A stretch of DNA of 46,300 nucleotides from Saprospiraceae bacterium UBA7328 (lineage in GTDB: Bacteria > Bacteroidota > Bacteroidia > Chitinophagales > Saprospiraceae), in contig DKPS01000136.1 of NCBI GenBank assembly GCA_002471345.1, positions 1 through 46,300 of the forward strand, read 5' to 3'. The translations under genes and the position numbers were made by a program. How positions within the stretch are numbered: the first letter of the stretch is position 1; every line of letters starts with the position of its first letter. The notes below the pieces were generated by a model. That model made no database searches and was not told where the DNA came from. It saw only the letters and a list, made by a program, of their open reading frames with translations. Positions 36,836 to 46,247 of the stretch are shown here, one piece after another.

Positions 36836-37861
36836 ATGACACTGCAAGAATTAGGCTTTACAAGAGCATTAGAAGAATATCGTACCAATGAAAATCTCAC
36901 ATCCTTTGAGACGGGTAGAGTGATATCAGAACATAAAGAACGCTATACTGTCAAAACTCAAGATCTAGAATATGAGTCAGAGCTTTTGGGGAACCTCCGC
37001 CACTCATCTGATAGTAGATATGACCTACCTGCCGTTGGAGATTGGGTAGCGATATCTGCTTATGACGATCATAAAGCTTTGATTCATGCCGTATACCCTC
37101 GTTTTTCAATTATAGAAAGGCAGGCTGTTGGAAAGAAAGGGCAAGTGCAAATTATTGCAACTAACATAGATATTGGTCTGATCGTACAAGCAGTAGATAG
37201 GGATTTTAATTTGAATAGATTAGAGAGGTATTTGACTATTTGTAATGCCTCAAATGTAGATCCGATCATTGTTCTAAGTAAGACAGATCTGATTAGTAAT
37301 GAAGAATTAGCGGAAATAAAAAATAAGATCAACAGCAGAAATGAGAAGCTTTCAATAATAGCTGTAAGCAATGAAAATGATGCAGGTTATGATAATCTCA
37401 AAAAAGAAATACAAAAAGGAAAAACATATTGCCTCTTAGGATCATCAGGAGTAGGAAAGTCTACACTCCTGAATGGTTTATCCGGTCAATCACTTATGGA
37501 AACAGGTCATATCAGCACTAGCATGAATAAAGGCAGGCACATCACTAGCCATAGAGAACTAGTAGTTTTAAATGACGGTGGCATACTTATAGACAATCCT
37601 GGAATGCGGGAAGTAGGCATTTCGGATGTTGCTGATGGATTAGAAATAACTTTTGAATCAATTTTAGCTTTCACTCAAAATTGCAAATACAAAGACTGTA
37701 GCCATACAAATGAAAAAGAGTGCGGAATACTTGCAGCATTAGAAGAAGGAGAACTAGATGAAGATGCCTATTTTAATTATCAAAAATTAGAGAAGGAAAA
37801 GAACTTCTTTGAAATGAATTCATTAGATCGAAAAAAAAAGATAAGAATATGGGTAAATTGA
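36836..37861 (+). CDS. rsgA: Ribosome small subunit-dependent GTPase A
   Basis: A 341-residue circularly permuted GTPase that helps mature the 30S subunit. An N-terminal OB-fold (about 20-90) is followed by the G-domain in permuted order: G4 VLSKTD, G1 LLGSSGVGKSTLLNGL, G2 region GRHITSH and G3 LIDNPGMRE. A C-terminal zinc-binding domain carries CKYKDCSHTNEKEC (Cys-x4-Cys-x-His-x5-Cys). The length is normal for the family. It lies 67 bases after the thrB-like gene on the same strand and may be separately transcribed. Confidence 0.94.
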   Translation: MTLQELGFTRALEEYRTNENLTSFETGRVISEHKERYTVKTQDLEYESELLGNLRHSSDSRYDLPAVGDWVAISAYDDHKALIHAVYPRFSIIERQAVGKKGQVQIIATNIDIGLIVQAVDRDFNLNRLERYLTICNASNVDPIIVLSKTDLISNEELAEIKNKINSRNEKLSIIAVSNENDAGYDNLKKEIQKGKTYCLLGSSGVGKSTLLNGLSGQSLMETGHISTSMNKGRHITSHRELVVLNDGGILIDNPGMREVGISDVADGLEITFESILAFTQNCKYKDCSHTNEKECGILAALEEGELDEDAYFNYQKLEKEKNFFEMNSLDRKKKIRIWVN

Positions 37862-38100
37862 TCAAACGGATAATTAAAGAAAAGAAAAAGACGAAATTTT
37901 GAACCTCGTTCCTTGTAAACATCAACTGATACTTTCAAGATTACATCACTACACTGTCTAATTTTATTTCTTATTCATCCCATTTCTTGCAACTCATCAC
38001 TTGGTTGGAACTGACGTTTATGATTTTTCTACCTTCCTCTTATTGTAGTCTATGTCATTCAATTAGTGAGGAAGCAAACATCAACAAATCATAAACATTT

Positions 38101-39000
38101 ATGAAAAGGAAAATTTACTATTCCATCGCATTTCTTTTAATGCTCTTAGCTCTTTATAAAGTCTATAACATTGCCAAAAATCAAATCGAAGACAAAAAAC
38201 ATAGAGAATGGGTTGCTACATTAGAACATACCGCTTCTAAAAATGTGCATATTCTTCCTGATACTATTTTGGTAGATTATCTAGATGAAAAGAGGACATT
38301 AGCAATTTATCTTCCAGACAATTTTGAGGAAGATTCTATAGAATATCCTGTTATTTATTTTCTTGATGGTCAGTCACTATTTGATCAAAAGATCCAAAAA
38401 GGAACCGAGTGGCAAATAGATGAACATCTTGATAGCTTAAGCAGAATTGGAAAACAAAAAGCGATTGTGGTCGGAGTATACAATTCTGAAAGAAGAATGA
38501 AAGAATATAAACCTTTTCGTTCCACTAAAATCTATTCGGATAAGATAGTAAGTGGAGATAAGCATGCAGAATGGATAGCTTATGATCTTAAAAAATGGAT
38601 AGACCAGAGGTATCGTACGTTATCAGAACAAAAATTTACCACTATAGCAGGTGCATCTCTCGGAGGTCTAATGTCCTATTATATGCTAAACGAATATTAT
38701 AATATATATGGTTCTGCTATTGTTTTTTCTCCATCTTTCTGGGTAAATCCTATCGTTTATTCTCTTCATGAAGAGAATCCAAAAATCCATCAACAGAAAA
38801 TCTATTTTAATGCTGGTGAATTAGAAACTCCTACTGTGGAGTCAATAAAAAAAATGAAAACGATACTTATCGATTATGGTGTAAATCAAGATTATATCAA
38901 ACTAGATGTGGAAAAAGAGTTAGGTCATTGGCACATGACATGGCAAAAAGGATTTGTAAACGCTATTCCATGGATATGGATAGAAAATCAAAACGAGTAG
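38101..39000 (+). CDS. Putative alpha/beta-hydrolase esterase, membrane-anchored
   Basis: A 299-residue protein with an N-terminal membrane anchor or uncleaved signal (about residues 5-22) and an alpha/beta-hydrolase of the putative-esterase (esterase D/Fes-like) family. The nucleophile elbow is GASLGGLMSYYM, the N-terminal part contains YPVIYFLDGQSLFD, and a candidate catalytic His is in LGHWHMTWQKGF. Related enzymes hydrolyse siderophore esters or acyl esters; no siderophore gene is adjacent, so the substrate is open. It is preceded by a 239-base non-coding stretch without visible structure. Confidence 0.8.
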   Translation: MKRKIYYSIAFLLMLLALYKVYNIAKNQIEDKKHREWVATLEHTASKNVHILPDTILVDYLDEKRTLAIYLPDNFEEDSIEYPVIYFLDGQSLFDQKIQKGTEWQIDEHLDSLSRIGKQKAIVVGVYNSERRMKEYKPFRSTKIYSDKIVSGDKHAEWIAYDLKKWIDQRYRTLSEQKFTTIAGASLGGLMSYYMLNEYYNIYGSAIVFSPSFWVNPIVYSLHEENPKIHQQKIYFNAGELETPTVESIKKMKTILIDYGVNQDYIKLDVEKELGHWHMTWQKGFVNAIPWIWIENQNE

Positions 39001-39106
39001 TACCAACAGGAGCTAATAGTTTTCTAGAATGATATAAATGTGCAAAGATGAAAATCAATATTTAATTTAGCTAGAATAACTACTAGATCGAATCAGGTCC
39101 AAATTA

Positions 39107-40162
39107 ATGAATCTTCTAAAATTTTCCCCAGAAATAAACAAGGCATATCTCATTGAAGAGTATTCTCTATTTCATATTCTCAATGGAAAAGGTAGTATTG
39201 AAGTTGACTTTAAGAGTTACTTCGACTGGCAACAAAAAGGCATTTTTCTTGAAAAAGGACAATACATCAAATTTCTTTCAGAAGACTTTATTGTGAGAAA
39301 AATAGAGTTTATGGAAGAGGACCTATTTTATAACAAAGAAGTAAGAGTCCTATTTAAACATCTTATTGCTCTTGGTTATATTGACCTCGATGATTGTGAT
39401 GAATGTAAAATTTTTCTATCTGAATCCGTGCTTACCCAGAACCCAAAAAACATAATTGATATATCTTCTAAACAGTGGTATTGGCAAAACCCATTTAATG
39501 CCAACAAAGAGGAGTATCAAATTATATTTGATGCGAAGGAGATCATCGATAAACAATACAATAATACGCTGAGTAGTCGCGACTTGGTCAGTCTAGTGAA
39601 TGAAAGGGGATATAATGCTCAAGTCTTAATAAAAGATAAAATCGGTTTGTCTATTAATAAACTAGTCAATGCAAAAAAACTCATCGAAGGCCAAAAAGAA
39701 ATAGCATTCACAGATAAAAGCATCCAGGAAATATCTTATGATCTTGGTTATAATGATGATGCCTATTTCAATAGAGTTTTTAAAAAAGCTACTGGTGTTA
39801 CCCCAAATCAATTTCGCAAAAATTTTGATTTTGAAAACAGAGACCTTTTTATACAAGATATAATGGTGCTTTTGAGAGAACATCACAAAGATCGTAGAAC
39901 ACTTGACTTTTATGCTGATAAAATGAACATGCCCATCAAGACGCTTTCCAAAAAAGTAAAGGCCAAAATGAAGACTTCTTTAGGTCAGCTGATAAGAATA
40001 GAATTGATAAATACTGCAAAGTTAATGCTACTTGATGATGAAAACATCACAGAGGTTTCCTATAGACTCGGATTTAAAGAACCCAATCATTTCACAAGTT
40101 TTTTCAAGCATTACACAAAGATTCTCCCTTCAGATTTTATTTCCAAAAAGTACAATGCTTAG
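39107..40162 (+). CDS. Transcriptional regulator with two tandem AraC-type DNA-binding domains
   Basis: A 351-residue regulator. Residues about 1-130 form a sensor part that looks cupin-like (GSIEVDFKSYFDWQQKGIFL). A first AraC HTH domain covers about 140-243 (KSIQEISYDLGYNDDAYFNR, KKATGVTPNQFRKNF). A second, divergent copy follows at about 250-348 (ENITEVSYRLGFKEPNHFTS, FFKHYTKILPSDF). Each domain has the usual two-helix-turn-helix layout with the G-x-x-P-x-x-F-type end. AraC proteins normally carry one such domain. It precedes the SnoaL and YHS genes on the same strand and may control them. Confidence 0.82.
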   Translation: MNLLKFSPEINKAYLIEEYSLFHILNGKGSIEVDFKSYFDWQQKGIFLEKGQYIKFLSEDFIVRKIEFMEEDLFYNKEVRVLFKHLIALGYIDLDDCDECKIFLSESVLTQNPKNIIDISSKQWYWQNPFNANKEEYQIIFDAKEIIDKQYNNTLSSRDLVSLVNERGYNAQVLIKDKIGLSINKLVNAKKLIEGQKEIAFTDKSIQEISYDLGYNDDAYFNRVFKKATGVTPNQFRKNFDFENRDLFIQDIMVLLREHHKDRRTLDFYADKMNMPIKTLSKKVKAKMKTSLGQLIRIELINTAKLMLLDDENITEVSYRLGFKEPNHFTSFFKHYTKILPSDFISKKYNA

Positions 40163-40235
40163 TCCTTTTTTTGTAGCAATATAACTTTGGTTTTCATTCA
40201 GTTTTGTGGTGTTATTAATCATTAAAACTTTTAAA

Positions 40236-40589
40236 ATGAATATTAAAGAAAGAGTCCAAGAAATGGATGCACTAGTAAGTAAAGGTGCCATTGTAGACGC
40301 AGTACAAGAATTCTTTTACGACAAAGCAAATACCTCTGATTACAGTAACGGCAAGACATCAGGCAAACCTGAAATGGTAGCCAAAATGCAAGAGTTTACA
40401 GGGGCAATAGCCAAAGTGAATGGAATTACTCACCATCATACCATTGTAGATAAAAACGTCTCAGCGTCTGAATTCACATTTGACTTTGACATGAAGGATG
40501 GAAGTAAGATTTTCTGGCACGAAATCATTCGTAGAATCTGGAATAACGAAGGGAAAGTAACCCAAGAAGAGTATTTCAACGCTGCATAA
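40236..40589 (+). CDS. SnoaL-like domain protein
   Basis: A 117-residue protein of the SnoaL/NTF2-like fold: an N-terminal helix region (ERVQEMDALVSKGAIVDAVQ) with EFFYDKANTSDYSNGKTSG, then the strands HHHTIVDKNVSASEFTFDFD and IFWHEIIRRIWNNEGKVTQE. ATG 40236 fits the family better than the ATG-less extension from 40206. Function unknown; such cone-shaped folds bind small ligands. It precedes the YHS gene by 30 bases and is probably co-transcribed with it. Confidence 0.78.
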   Translation: MNIKERVQEMDALVSKGAIVDAVQEFFYDKANTSDYSNGKTSGKPEMVAKMQEFTGAIAKVNGITHHHTIVDKNVSASEFTFDFDMKDGSKIFWHEIIRRIWNNEGKVTQEEYFNAA

Positions 40590-40619
40590 AAGCAGGCTTA
40601 ATCATTTAAAAACATAGTA

Positions 40620-41090
40620 ATGAACATCATCAAAGTATTTTCTATAATTAGCGCTTTACTATTAAGTATTGCCCTATTTTCTCAAGACAAAATGGCTAAT
40701 AATATTGACAATAGTAATATTGCATTATCAGGCTTCAGTCCTGTGTCTTATTTGGACTTAGGCCTTGCACAGATAGGAAGCAAAAACTTCAAATCTCAGT
40801 ATAAAGGACTATATTATTTTTTCACTTCAGAAGAACAAAAAGCAACATTTGACCAATCACCTGAAAGGTATTTACCTCAATATGGTGGGTACTGCGCTTT
40901 CGGTGCATATGTCGGAGCTAAGTTCAGAGTTGATCCGAATAAATTTCTTATAAAAGACGGAAAATACTATTTGTATTTAGCAAATGTAGAATTGGATGCT
41001 CTGCAATTGTGGTTAGCAGAAAACGATCACAAAAAATTAATGTCCACAGCTGACAAAAACTGGCAAAAACTAAGAGTCTCCTACAATTAG
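40620..41090 (+). CDS. YHS domain protein, secreted
   Basis: A 156-residue exported protein. A signal peptide (about residues 1-21, ending ALFSQ) is followed by a YHS domain (ALSGFSPVSYLDLG, YYFFTSEEQKATFDQSPERY, YLPQYGGYCAFGAYVGAKFR). YHS domains are found in copper- and metal-linked enzymes and transporters; a single Cys lies in GGYCAFG. The metal is unknown. Transcription ends at a strong terminator 107 bases downstream. Confidence 0.85.
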   Translation: MNIIKVFSIISALLLSIALFSQDKMANNIDNSNIALSGFSPVSYLDLGLAQIGSKNFKSQYKGLYYFFTSEEQKATFDQSPERYLPQYGGYCAFGAYVGAKFRVDPNKFLIKDGKYYLYLANVELDALQLWLAENDHKKLMSTADKNWQKLRVSYN

Positions 41091-41197
41091 ACAGCTTTAG
41101 AATATATCGATTCATTTAAAACGTTATGAGCAATTCAACCTAAAGTTCATCAATCTTTATCTTTCACAAAACAATAATGCTAAGTTCAAACAGCCAG

Positions 41198-41229
41198 AAG
41201 CACAGAATGAGAATTCTGTGCTTTTTTTT
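41198..41229 (+). terminator. Intrinsic terminator after the YHS gene
   Basis: Perfect 11-bp stem AAGCACAGAAT / ATTCTGTGCTT with a 4-base loop (GAGA) followed by a run of T (41223-41229). Confidence 0.9.
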
Positions 41230-41510
41230 CTAGGCCATTTTAAGTTCAATACTGTTTACACTGCTTACCCTTGATTTACTAGATCTGGCCTTGTTTCAAA
41301 GTATTATTAATCAAAAAAATGCTTGTCATTTAAAAAGAGCATATCCATAACACAAAATCAACGAAAAAATCCTAAGATTCAGATTTAATCAAGCTGAAAA
41401 CGACCTTTACAAAACAGTATCAGCTCCCACAAACTTAAATAGTGAAAAAGTAGATCAATAGTTAATACTCTTCCATCGATTAAAGAGATGTTAAGTATTT
41501 TCAATAGATA
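41230..41510. other. Intergenic region, no supported gene
   Basis: About 280 bases of AT-rich sequence between the YHS terminator and the GNAT remnant; with 41091-41197 the gap is about 420 bases. No RNA gene, repeat or reading frame can be supported. It may contain the lost promoter and N-terminal codons of the decayed GNAT gene. Confidence 0.4.
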
Positions 41511-42047
41511 AAGTACCTACTCCAAGATCAAGAAACGGAAAGAATAAAATTCAGAAGTATCCAGCAAAGTGATTATCAGATGTGGTTAGAATTCTATAAA
41601 CATCCAAATAGTCATTTGCATTGGAAAGGTGACTTCGAGGATCCGATTACTGAGTGTAACAAATGGTATAAGAATCAACAAAGGCGATATGAAAATGACT
41701 TAGGAGGGATGAATGCTCTAGTAGAAAAAAAGACCGGTTTACTTCTAGGTCATTGTGGACTTCTTATTCAGAAAGTAGACAACCTGACTGAGTTAGAAAT
41801 AGGATATTCCATTCTGCCCCAATATTGGAATAGAGGGTTAGCATCTGAAGCTGCTCAAAAATGTAGAGATTTTGCTTTTGAAAACAATTTCTCTGATCAC
41901 CTCATATCCATTATCAGTTTTTAGAATACACCTTCGCAAAAAGTAGCTAAGACAAATGGAATGAGCATTTATAAATCAACCGTCTATGCTGACAATGATG
42001 TTTACATTTTTAGGATTTCCAAATCTGAATGGTTTAACTTTAAGTGA
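41511..42047 (+). pseudogene. Decayed GNAT acetyltransferase gene with in-frame TAG
   Basis: Homology-like reading runs in one frame from about 41511 (LLQDQETERIKFRSIQQSDY, the usual GNAT N-terminal strand) through ELEIGYSILPQYWNRGLASE (acetyl-CoA binding loop) to NTPSQKVAKTNGMSIYKSTV and YIFRIS, ending TGA at 42045. A TAG at 41922-41924 interrupts it just where the GNAT core needs S-x-x-x-x-N-x-P/S-S-x-x-V-A-x-K-x-G. Also, no start codon lies before ATG 41580, which falls inside the domain, and a stop precedes it at 41505. Because the frame is kept on both sides of TAG, the loss looks recent. Confidence 0.8.
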
Positions 42048-42166
42048 CAGTTTTTGGCACAATTCAGGTTGTCCTATGCTAACATAAAGGTCTAGTGACT
42101 TTGTCAATTTAGAAAATGCTGAATTGATCTTCAATTGATTATTATCTGAATCACTATAGCTTTTAA

Positions 42167-42601
42167 ATGAATAAAAATCTCAAAGTATCAAAAAACATTA
42201 TTATTGATACCTCTGCTGACAAGCTGTGGAAAGTTCTCACAGATCCAGAAATCATTAAAGTTTATTTATATGGCACACAGACTATCACAGATTGGCAATT
42301 AGGCAGTCCTATCGTATTTCAAGGTGAGTATCAAGGAAACCTGTATAAGGACAAGGGAAATGTACTTGAAAATATAAGAAATCAAATTCTAAGCTATGAC
42401 TACTGGAGTGGCTTTAGTGGTCTTTCTGATAGCCCTGAGAATTATGCAGAAGTCACTTATTCGATCCAAAAGTTATGCAAAAATCAAGTCAGGTTTACTT
42501 GGTCCCAAATAGGTTATGCAAATGAAGAAGGACAAAAACATTCTGAGAATGGTCTTTCCAGCATGCTCGAACAAATAAAAAATCTAGCGGAAGAATTATG
42601 A
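42167..42601 (+). CDS. SRPBCC-family (AHSA1-type) protein
   Basis: A 144-residue protein with the START-like/SRPBCC fold. The N-terminal IIIDTSADKLWKVLTDPEII is the family hallmark, followed by GSPIVFQGEYQGNLYKDKGN, VLENIRNQILSYDYW and a C-terminal amphipathic helix with GLSSMLEQIKNLAEEL. Such proteins bind small hydrophobic ligands or serve as activators of other proteins; the ligand is unknown. Its TGA overlaps the ATG of the next, decayed gene (ATGA), indicating an original two-gene operon. Confidence 0.82.
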   Translation: MNKNLKVSKNIIIDTSADKLWKVLTDPEIIKVYLYGTQTITDWQLGSPIVFQGEYQGNLYKDKGNVLENIRNQILSYDYWSGFSGLSDSPENYAEVTYSIQKLCKNQVRFTWSQIGYANEEGQKHSENGLSSMLEQIKNLAEEL

Positions 42602-43075
42602 ATTTATTGATACTTAGAAATTCATTTATAATAGTGCTCTTCGCATTGATCTCAACAAGTTGTTATAATTCTAAAGCATCTTCCAATTCTGAATCAATAA
42701 ACGAAGTAAAAGACCTTCTTGAAAACTATTATTCTACAATGTCGGATAGAGATTGGATTAAATATCAAGCATTCTTTATCGATGATGCCACTCTCACAAC
42801 TGTATGGCAAGCTGAAGGCGAAACCACAGCTTCAATACATGCCAATTCAATTTCGGATTTCATTGCACAAACAAAAGATGGCCCAGACAGTCAGCCCATA
42901 TTTGAAGAAAATATGATAAGCTCTGATATAATTCTCAAACAAAATCTTGCATCTGCCTAGGTAACTTATGAAGCGAAATTTGGGACTGAGGAAAACCTTA
43001 TGGAATGGAAAGGATCTTAATTCATTTGTAAGACACAATGGTGATTGGAAAATCACGTCACTTGTATTTGAATCC
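42598..43075 (+). pseudogene. Decayed NTF2/SnoaL-like lipoprotein gene
   Basis: The intact part (120 codons) encodes a lipoprotein signal (ALISTSC, lipobox Cys at residue 22) and an NTF2-like fold beginning (EVKDLLENYYSTMSDRDWIK, YQAFFIDDATLTTVW). The frame then meets TAG at 42958-42960 right before VTYEAKFGTEENLMEWK, where family members typically continue with Trp; TGG to TAG would explain it. A second lesion, one extra base near 43009-43015, shifts the final strand (SFVRHNGDWKITSLVF) into another frame. Two independent lesions make this a pseudogene rather than a sequencing slip alone. Confidence 0.78.
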
Positions 43076-43194
43076 ATTCACTGTTCCAAACATTGTTCAA
43101 AATTATACCAACTGTTGTTCTATTAATTTTCAAATAATTCAAACAAGGACAAATTTTCAAAGAAATTAACCAACTCCAAATTCTGAGTGAATAA

Positions 43195-43791
43195 TTATCT
43201 AAGATTTGCACTTATCAATTGTAGAAATTCAGATCTGGTTTCTTGTTTTTCAAATTCACCGGTAAAAGCAGATGTAGTGGTTACCGAATTTTGTTTTTGA
43301 ACTCCCCTCATCATCATGCACATGTGTGCGGCTTCAATGACCACGGCTACTCCCATAGGATTAAGAGTTTCATCTATTGCTTGTAATATTTGATGGGTAA
43401 GTCTTTCTTGAACCTGCAATCTCCTGGAATATACATCTATGACACGTGGAATTTTACTGAGTCCCACCACATATCCATTAGGGATATAAGCCACATGGGC
43501 CTTACCAAAAAAAGGTAAAATGTGGTGTTCACAAAGGGAATAAAGCTCGATATCTTTTACGATTACCATCTCACTATAGTCCTCTTTAAATAAAGCAGAT
43601 TTAAGAATTTCTCTGGCGTCAAGCCCATAACCGTGAGTGAGGAACTGCATTGCTTTTGCTGCACGCTCTGGCGTTTTTACCAGGCCTTCCCTAGACGGAT
43701 CTTCTTTTGACAGTTTTAGAATCTGTTTGTAATGTTCTTTAAGAGAATCTGTACTTTCCTCTGAGTAGTATTCCGTTTTGCTATAACACAT
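43195..43791 (-). CDS. folE: GTP cyclohydrolase I
   Basis: Converts GTP to 7,8-dihydroneopterin triphosphate, first step of folate/pterin synthesis. The 198-residue enzyme has the zinc ligands in [20 protein letters not shown] and [13 protein letters not shown], plus the conserved [20 protein letters not shown]. Length is standard. It is transcribed singly on the minus strand; no other folate gene is adjacent. Confidence 0.95.
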   Translation of the reverse strand: MCYSKTEYYSEESTDSLKEHYKQILKLSKEDPSREGLVKTPERAAKAMQFLTHGYGLDAREILKSALFKEDYSEMVIVKDIELYSLCEHHILPFFGKAHVAYIPNGYVVGLSKIPRVIDVYSRRLQVQERLTHQILQAIDETLNPMGVAVVIEAAHMCMMMRGVQKQNSVTTTSAFTGEFEKQETRSEFLQLISANLR

Positions 43792-43970
43792 AGAGTCCTT
43801 AATTAAAACATAATGATACCAATTTGTAAACCATGGTCAAAACATTATTCACAAATGCAAGTTCCCACTTTATAAAGTCATAGTTCATCGAATTGTTTAA
43901 TCAATTGATCTTATTATTCATTTTATAATAAAATTCCTTATTATTCTTGGGAAAATAAAGCGCTTTTCTT

Positions 43971-45002
43971 TTGGATTTTAAAAAAACATTCTACAAATAT
44001 CTAGAAAACGGAACATTCTATCACGTCCTGTTTTGGATGGTTTTCTATCTATTTCTAATCATCATTGGGCAGCAACACTCCGATAAGAGCATAGGAGTTA
44101 TCATGACCAACATGTTGATTAGAGTGGGTTTTTACATGGCTATAGTTTATTTCAACCTTCTTTTCCTCTTTCCAAAATATTTAAAGGAAAATCGCTTTTA
44201 CTTGTATACCATTCTTCTTGCTCTGTCAGTGGTTCTTATCACCCCAATTGAGTCTATTATTCATTATTATCTCTTCTACAGAGATGAGTCTCTTTTAGAT
44301 ATCAATAAGAGCATTTTCACAGGTGGATTCTTTATGGGTTTTTCTTCTACACTATTTAAGATAATAAATGACTGGGCTTTTCATCAAAATGAGAAAATAG
44401 ATCTACAAAGACAATCGCTACAATCAGAACTTAATTTTCTAAAATCTCAAATTAACCCACATTTTCTGTTTAACACATTGAATAGTCTATATGCACTGAC
44501 CCTTAAAAAATCAGATAAAGCTCCTGAGATTGTGTTGAGATTGTCTGAAATGATGAGATACATGCTCTACGAATGCAATGAACCAAAAGTACCTCTCTCA
44601 AAAGAAATTAAGTATGTCAAAAACTATCTCGAACTGGAGAAGCTTCGACATGGTAAAAAGTTTCGAATAGATTTAAAAATTGATGGGAGTGTTAACGGAC
44701 AAATGATAACACCTCTTCTATTCATTCCTTTTTTAGAAAATAGTTTTAAACATGGCATGGATCTTCAACTGAGCGAAGGATATGTGAGGATAGATCTTAA
44801 AGTCCTTGATGATCATCTAAATCTAGGAGTGGAGAATAGTAAATCAAAAATAATTCATAAGACAGATAAAAAAAGTGGTGGAATTGGTTTAGTTAATGTA
44901 AAAAGAAGACTTAAACTGGTTTACCCTAAAAAACATGCCTTAGACATACAGGAAAAAGAAAACCAATTCAAAGTATCTTTAGACCTAGACCTTTCTAATT
45001 AA
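43971..45002 (+). CDS. LytS-type sensor histidine kinase
   Basis: A 343-residue membrane kinase of the LytS/YehU (His_kinase) class. Four hydrophobic helices lie in the first 135 residues, then a coiled linker and the phosphoacceptor motif LKSQINPHFLFNTLNSLYAL, then the ATPase with PLLFIPFLENSFKHG (N-box) and GGIGLVNVKRRL (G-box). The start is TTG 43971; an in-frame TAA lies at 43956-43958, so no earlier start exists. It is paired with the LytTR regulator 20 bases downstream. The signal is unknown. Confidence 0.92.
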   Translation: MDFKKTFYKYLENGTFYHVLFWMVFYLFLIIIGQQHSDKSIGVIMTNMLIRVGFYMAIVYFNLLFLFPKYLKENRFYLYTILLALSVVLITPIESIIHYYLFYRDESLLDINKSIFTGGFFMGFSSTLFKIINDWAFHQNEKIDLQRQSLQSELNFLKSQINPHFLFNTLNSLYALTLKKSDKAPEIVLRLSEMMRYMLYECNEPKVPLSKEIKYVKNYLELEKLRHGKKFRIDLKIDGSVNGQMITPLLFIPFLENSFKHGMDLQLSEGYVRIDLKVLDDHLNLGVENSKSKIIHKTDKKSGGIGLVNVKRRLKLVYPKKHALDIQEKENQFKVSLDLDLSN

Positions 45003-45022
45003 ATAATGAAATAAGCATAATA

Positions 45023-45730
45023 ATGAATGTAATAATAGTAGATGATGAACCTCTAGCACACGAAGTACTTGAGACATATATTAGTAAAGTTTCAAATCTA
45101 AATCTGATCAAGAATTGCTATAATGCTTTAGAAGCCAAAGAAACTATACAAAATGAGCAAGTAGATCTCATGTTTTTAGATATACAAATGCCTCAATTGA
45201 CAGGACTAGAATTTGTAAGATCTATGACTCAGTTGCCACTAGTGATATTTACAACGGCCTATGCAGAGTACGCATTAGAGAGTTATGAGATTGATGCAGT
45301 TGATTATCTAGTTAAACCAATTGCATTAGAACAGTTCCTAAAGGCAATAAATAAAGCTCAAGATAGATATGATCAAGAAAATGAGAATATCCAAATTGGG
45401 GATGATTACTTCTTTGTGAAAGCGGATAAAAAGCTTGTAAAGCTATTCTACAATGACATACTCTACATTGAGGGACTAAAAGATTATGTAATTATCCGCA
45501 CAAATAATGGCAGAGTAATCACACTCCAAACTATGAAAAGTCTAGAAGCAAAACTGGCTAATAAGAACTTCAAGAGAGTACATAGGTCTTACATTCTTAA
45601 TAAGACTAAAATCAAGGCATTATTAGGAAACGTAGTCGAAATTATGGAAGGTGGAAAGGAGAAACATATCCCTATTGGTAAAAACTATAGAGATGAGCTT
45701 TTTGAAGAGATCCATCGCAAAAAGATATAA
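45023..45730 (+). CDS. LytTR-family response regulator
   Basis: A 235-residue regulator. The receiver has VDDEP, phosphoacceptor Asp53 in LMFLDIQMPQ, the Thr/Lys pair in FTTAYAEYA and DYLVKPIAL. The C-terminal LytTR DNA-binding domain (about 130-235) shows FFVKADKKLVKLFYNDILYI, VITLQTMKSLEAKL and FKRVHRSYILNKTKI. It forms the second half of the sensor pair and is followed by a convergent gene at 45761. Targets are unknown; LytTR regulators often act on nearby genes. Confidence 0.95.
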   Translation: MNVIIVDDEPLAHEVLETYISKVSNLNLIKNCYNALEAKETIQNEQVDLMFLDIQMPQLTGLEFVRSMTQLPLVIFTTAYAEYALESYEIDAVDYLVKPIALEQFLKAINKAQDRYDQENENIQIGDDYFFVKADKKLVKLFYNDILYIEGLKDYVIIRTNNGRVITLQTMKSLEAKLANKNFKRVHRSYILNKTKIKALLGNVVEIMEGGKEKHIPIGKNYRDELFEEIHRKKI

Positions 45731-45760
45731 TTTAGAAAAATTCCTGATCATAGGGCAGTG

Positions 45761-46135
45761 CTATTCCAGGTTCTCGTGATTAATGTAATTTTCTTGTTGG
45801 AATCTTGGAGTACATATACAGAGAAAGACTAAATCCTCTTTTCCAGTATTCTCTATAGATTGATGTACTCCTTTAGGAATAATAATGGCATCACCCTTAG
45901 TCATGTTATGATGTATTGCATCCACTATTGCAATCCCCTGTCCAGAAAGGATGTAATAGATTTCTTCCGTTTCATTTAACGAATGATCAGCGGTGATGAC
46001 ACCAGGAGCTACTCTAGCTTGAGCTAAGGAAACGTTTTCGTTTCCTGATGAATTGATAATTTCAATAATGGAGCATCTTTCAGAGGTTTGATATTCTTTG
46101 GATGAATCAGTGATAAATTTTTCAATCTGCATCAT
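45761..46135 (-). CDS. Single-domain cupin protein
   Basis: A 124-residue small cupin. Motif 1 reads GVITADHSLNETEEIYYILS (the G-x5-H-x-H-x3-4-E region with only one clear His) and motif 2 reads GDAIIIPKGVHQSIENTGKE, with a His. The metal-binding set is therefore reduced, but Asp/Glu could substitute. Function unknown; homologues include mannose-6-phosphate isomerase-like and dioxygenase-like proteins. Two consecutive ATGs (46135 and 46132) can start it. Confidence 0.8.
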   Translation of the reverse strand: MMQIEKFITDSSKEYQTSERCSIIEIINSSGNENVSLAQARVAPGVITADHSLNETEEIYYILSGQGIAIVDAIHHNMTKGDAIIIPKGVHQSIENTGKEDLVFLCICTPRFQQENYINHENLE

Positions 46136-46214
46136 TCTGTGTTTTTATTCTGTAAAAATGATACAAATTGAGCCTAATTGACAACCCTTTTTTCAAACAT
46201 GAGGAGAAAATAAA

Positions 46215-46242
46215 AAAGCCGATTCATTTCTGAATCGGCTTT
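46215..46242 (-). terminator. Intrinsic terminator of the tRNA gene
   Basis: Perfect 12-bp stem AAAGCCGATTCA / TGAATCGGCTTT with a 4-base loop. Read on the minus strand it is followed by a T-run (TTTTTTA). It starts six bases beyond the tRNA 3' end. Confidence 0.9.
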
Positions 46243-46247
46243 ATATG

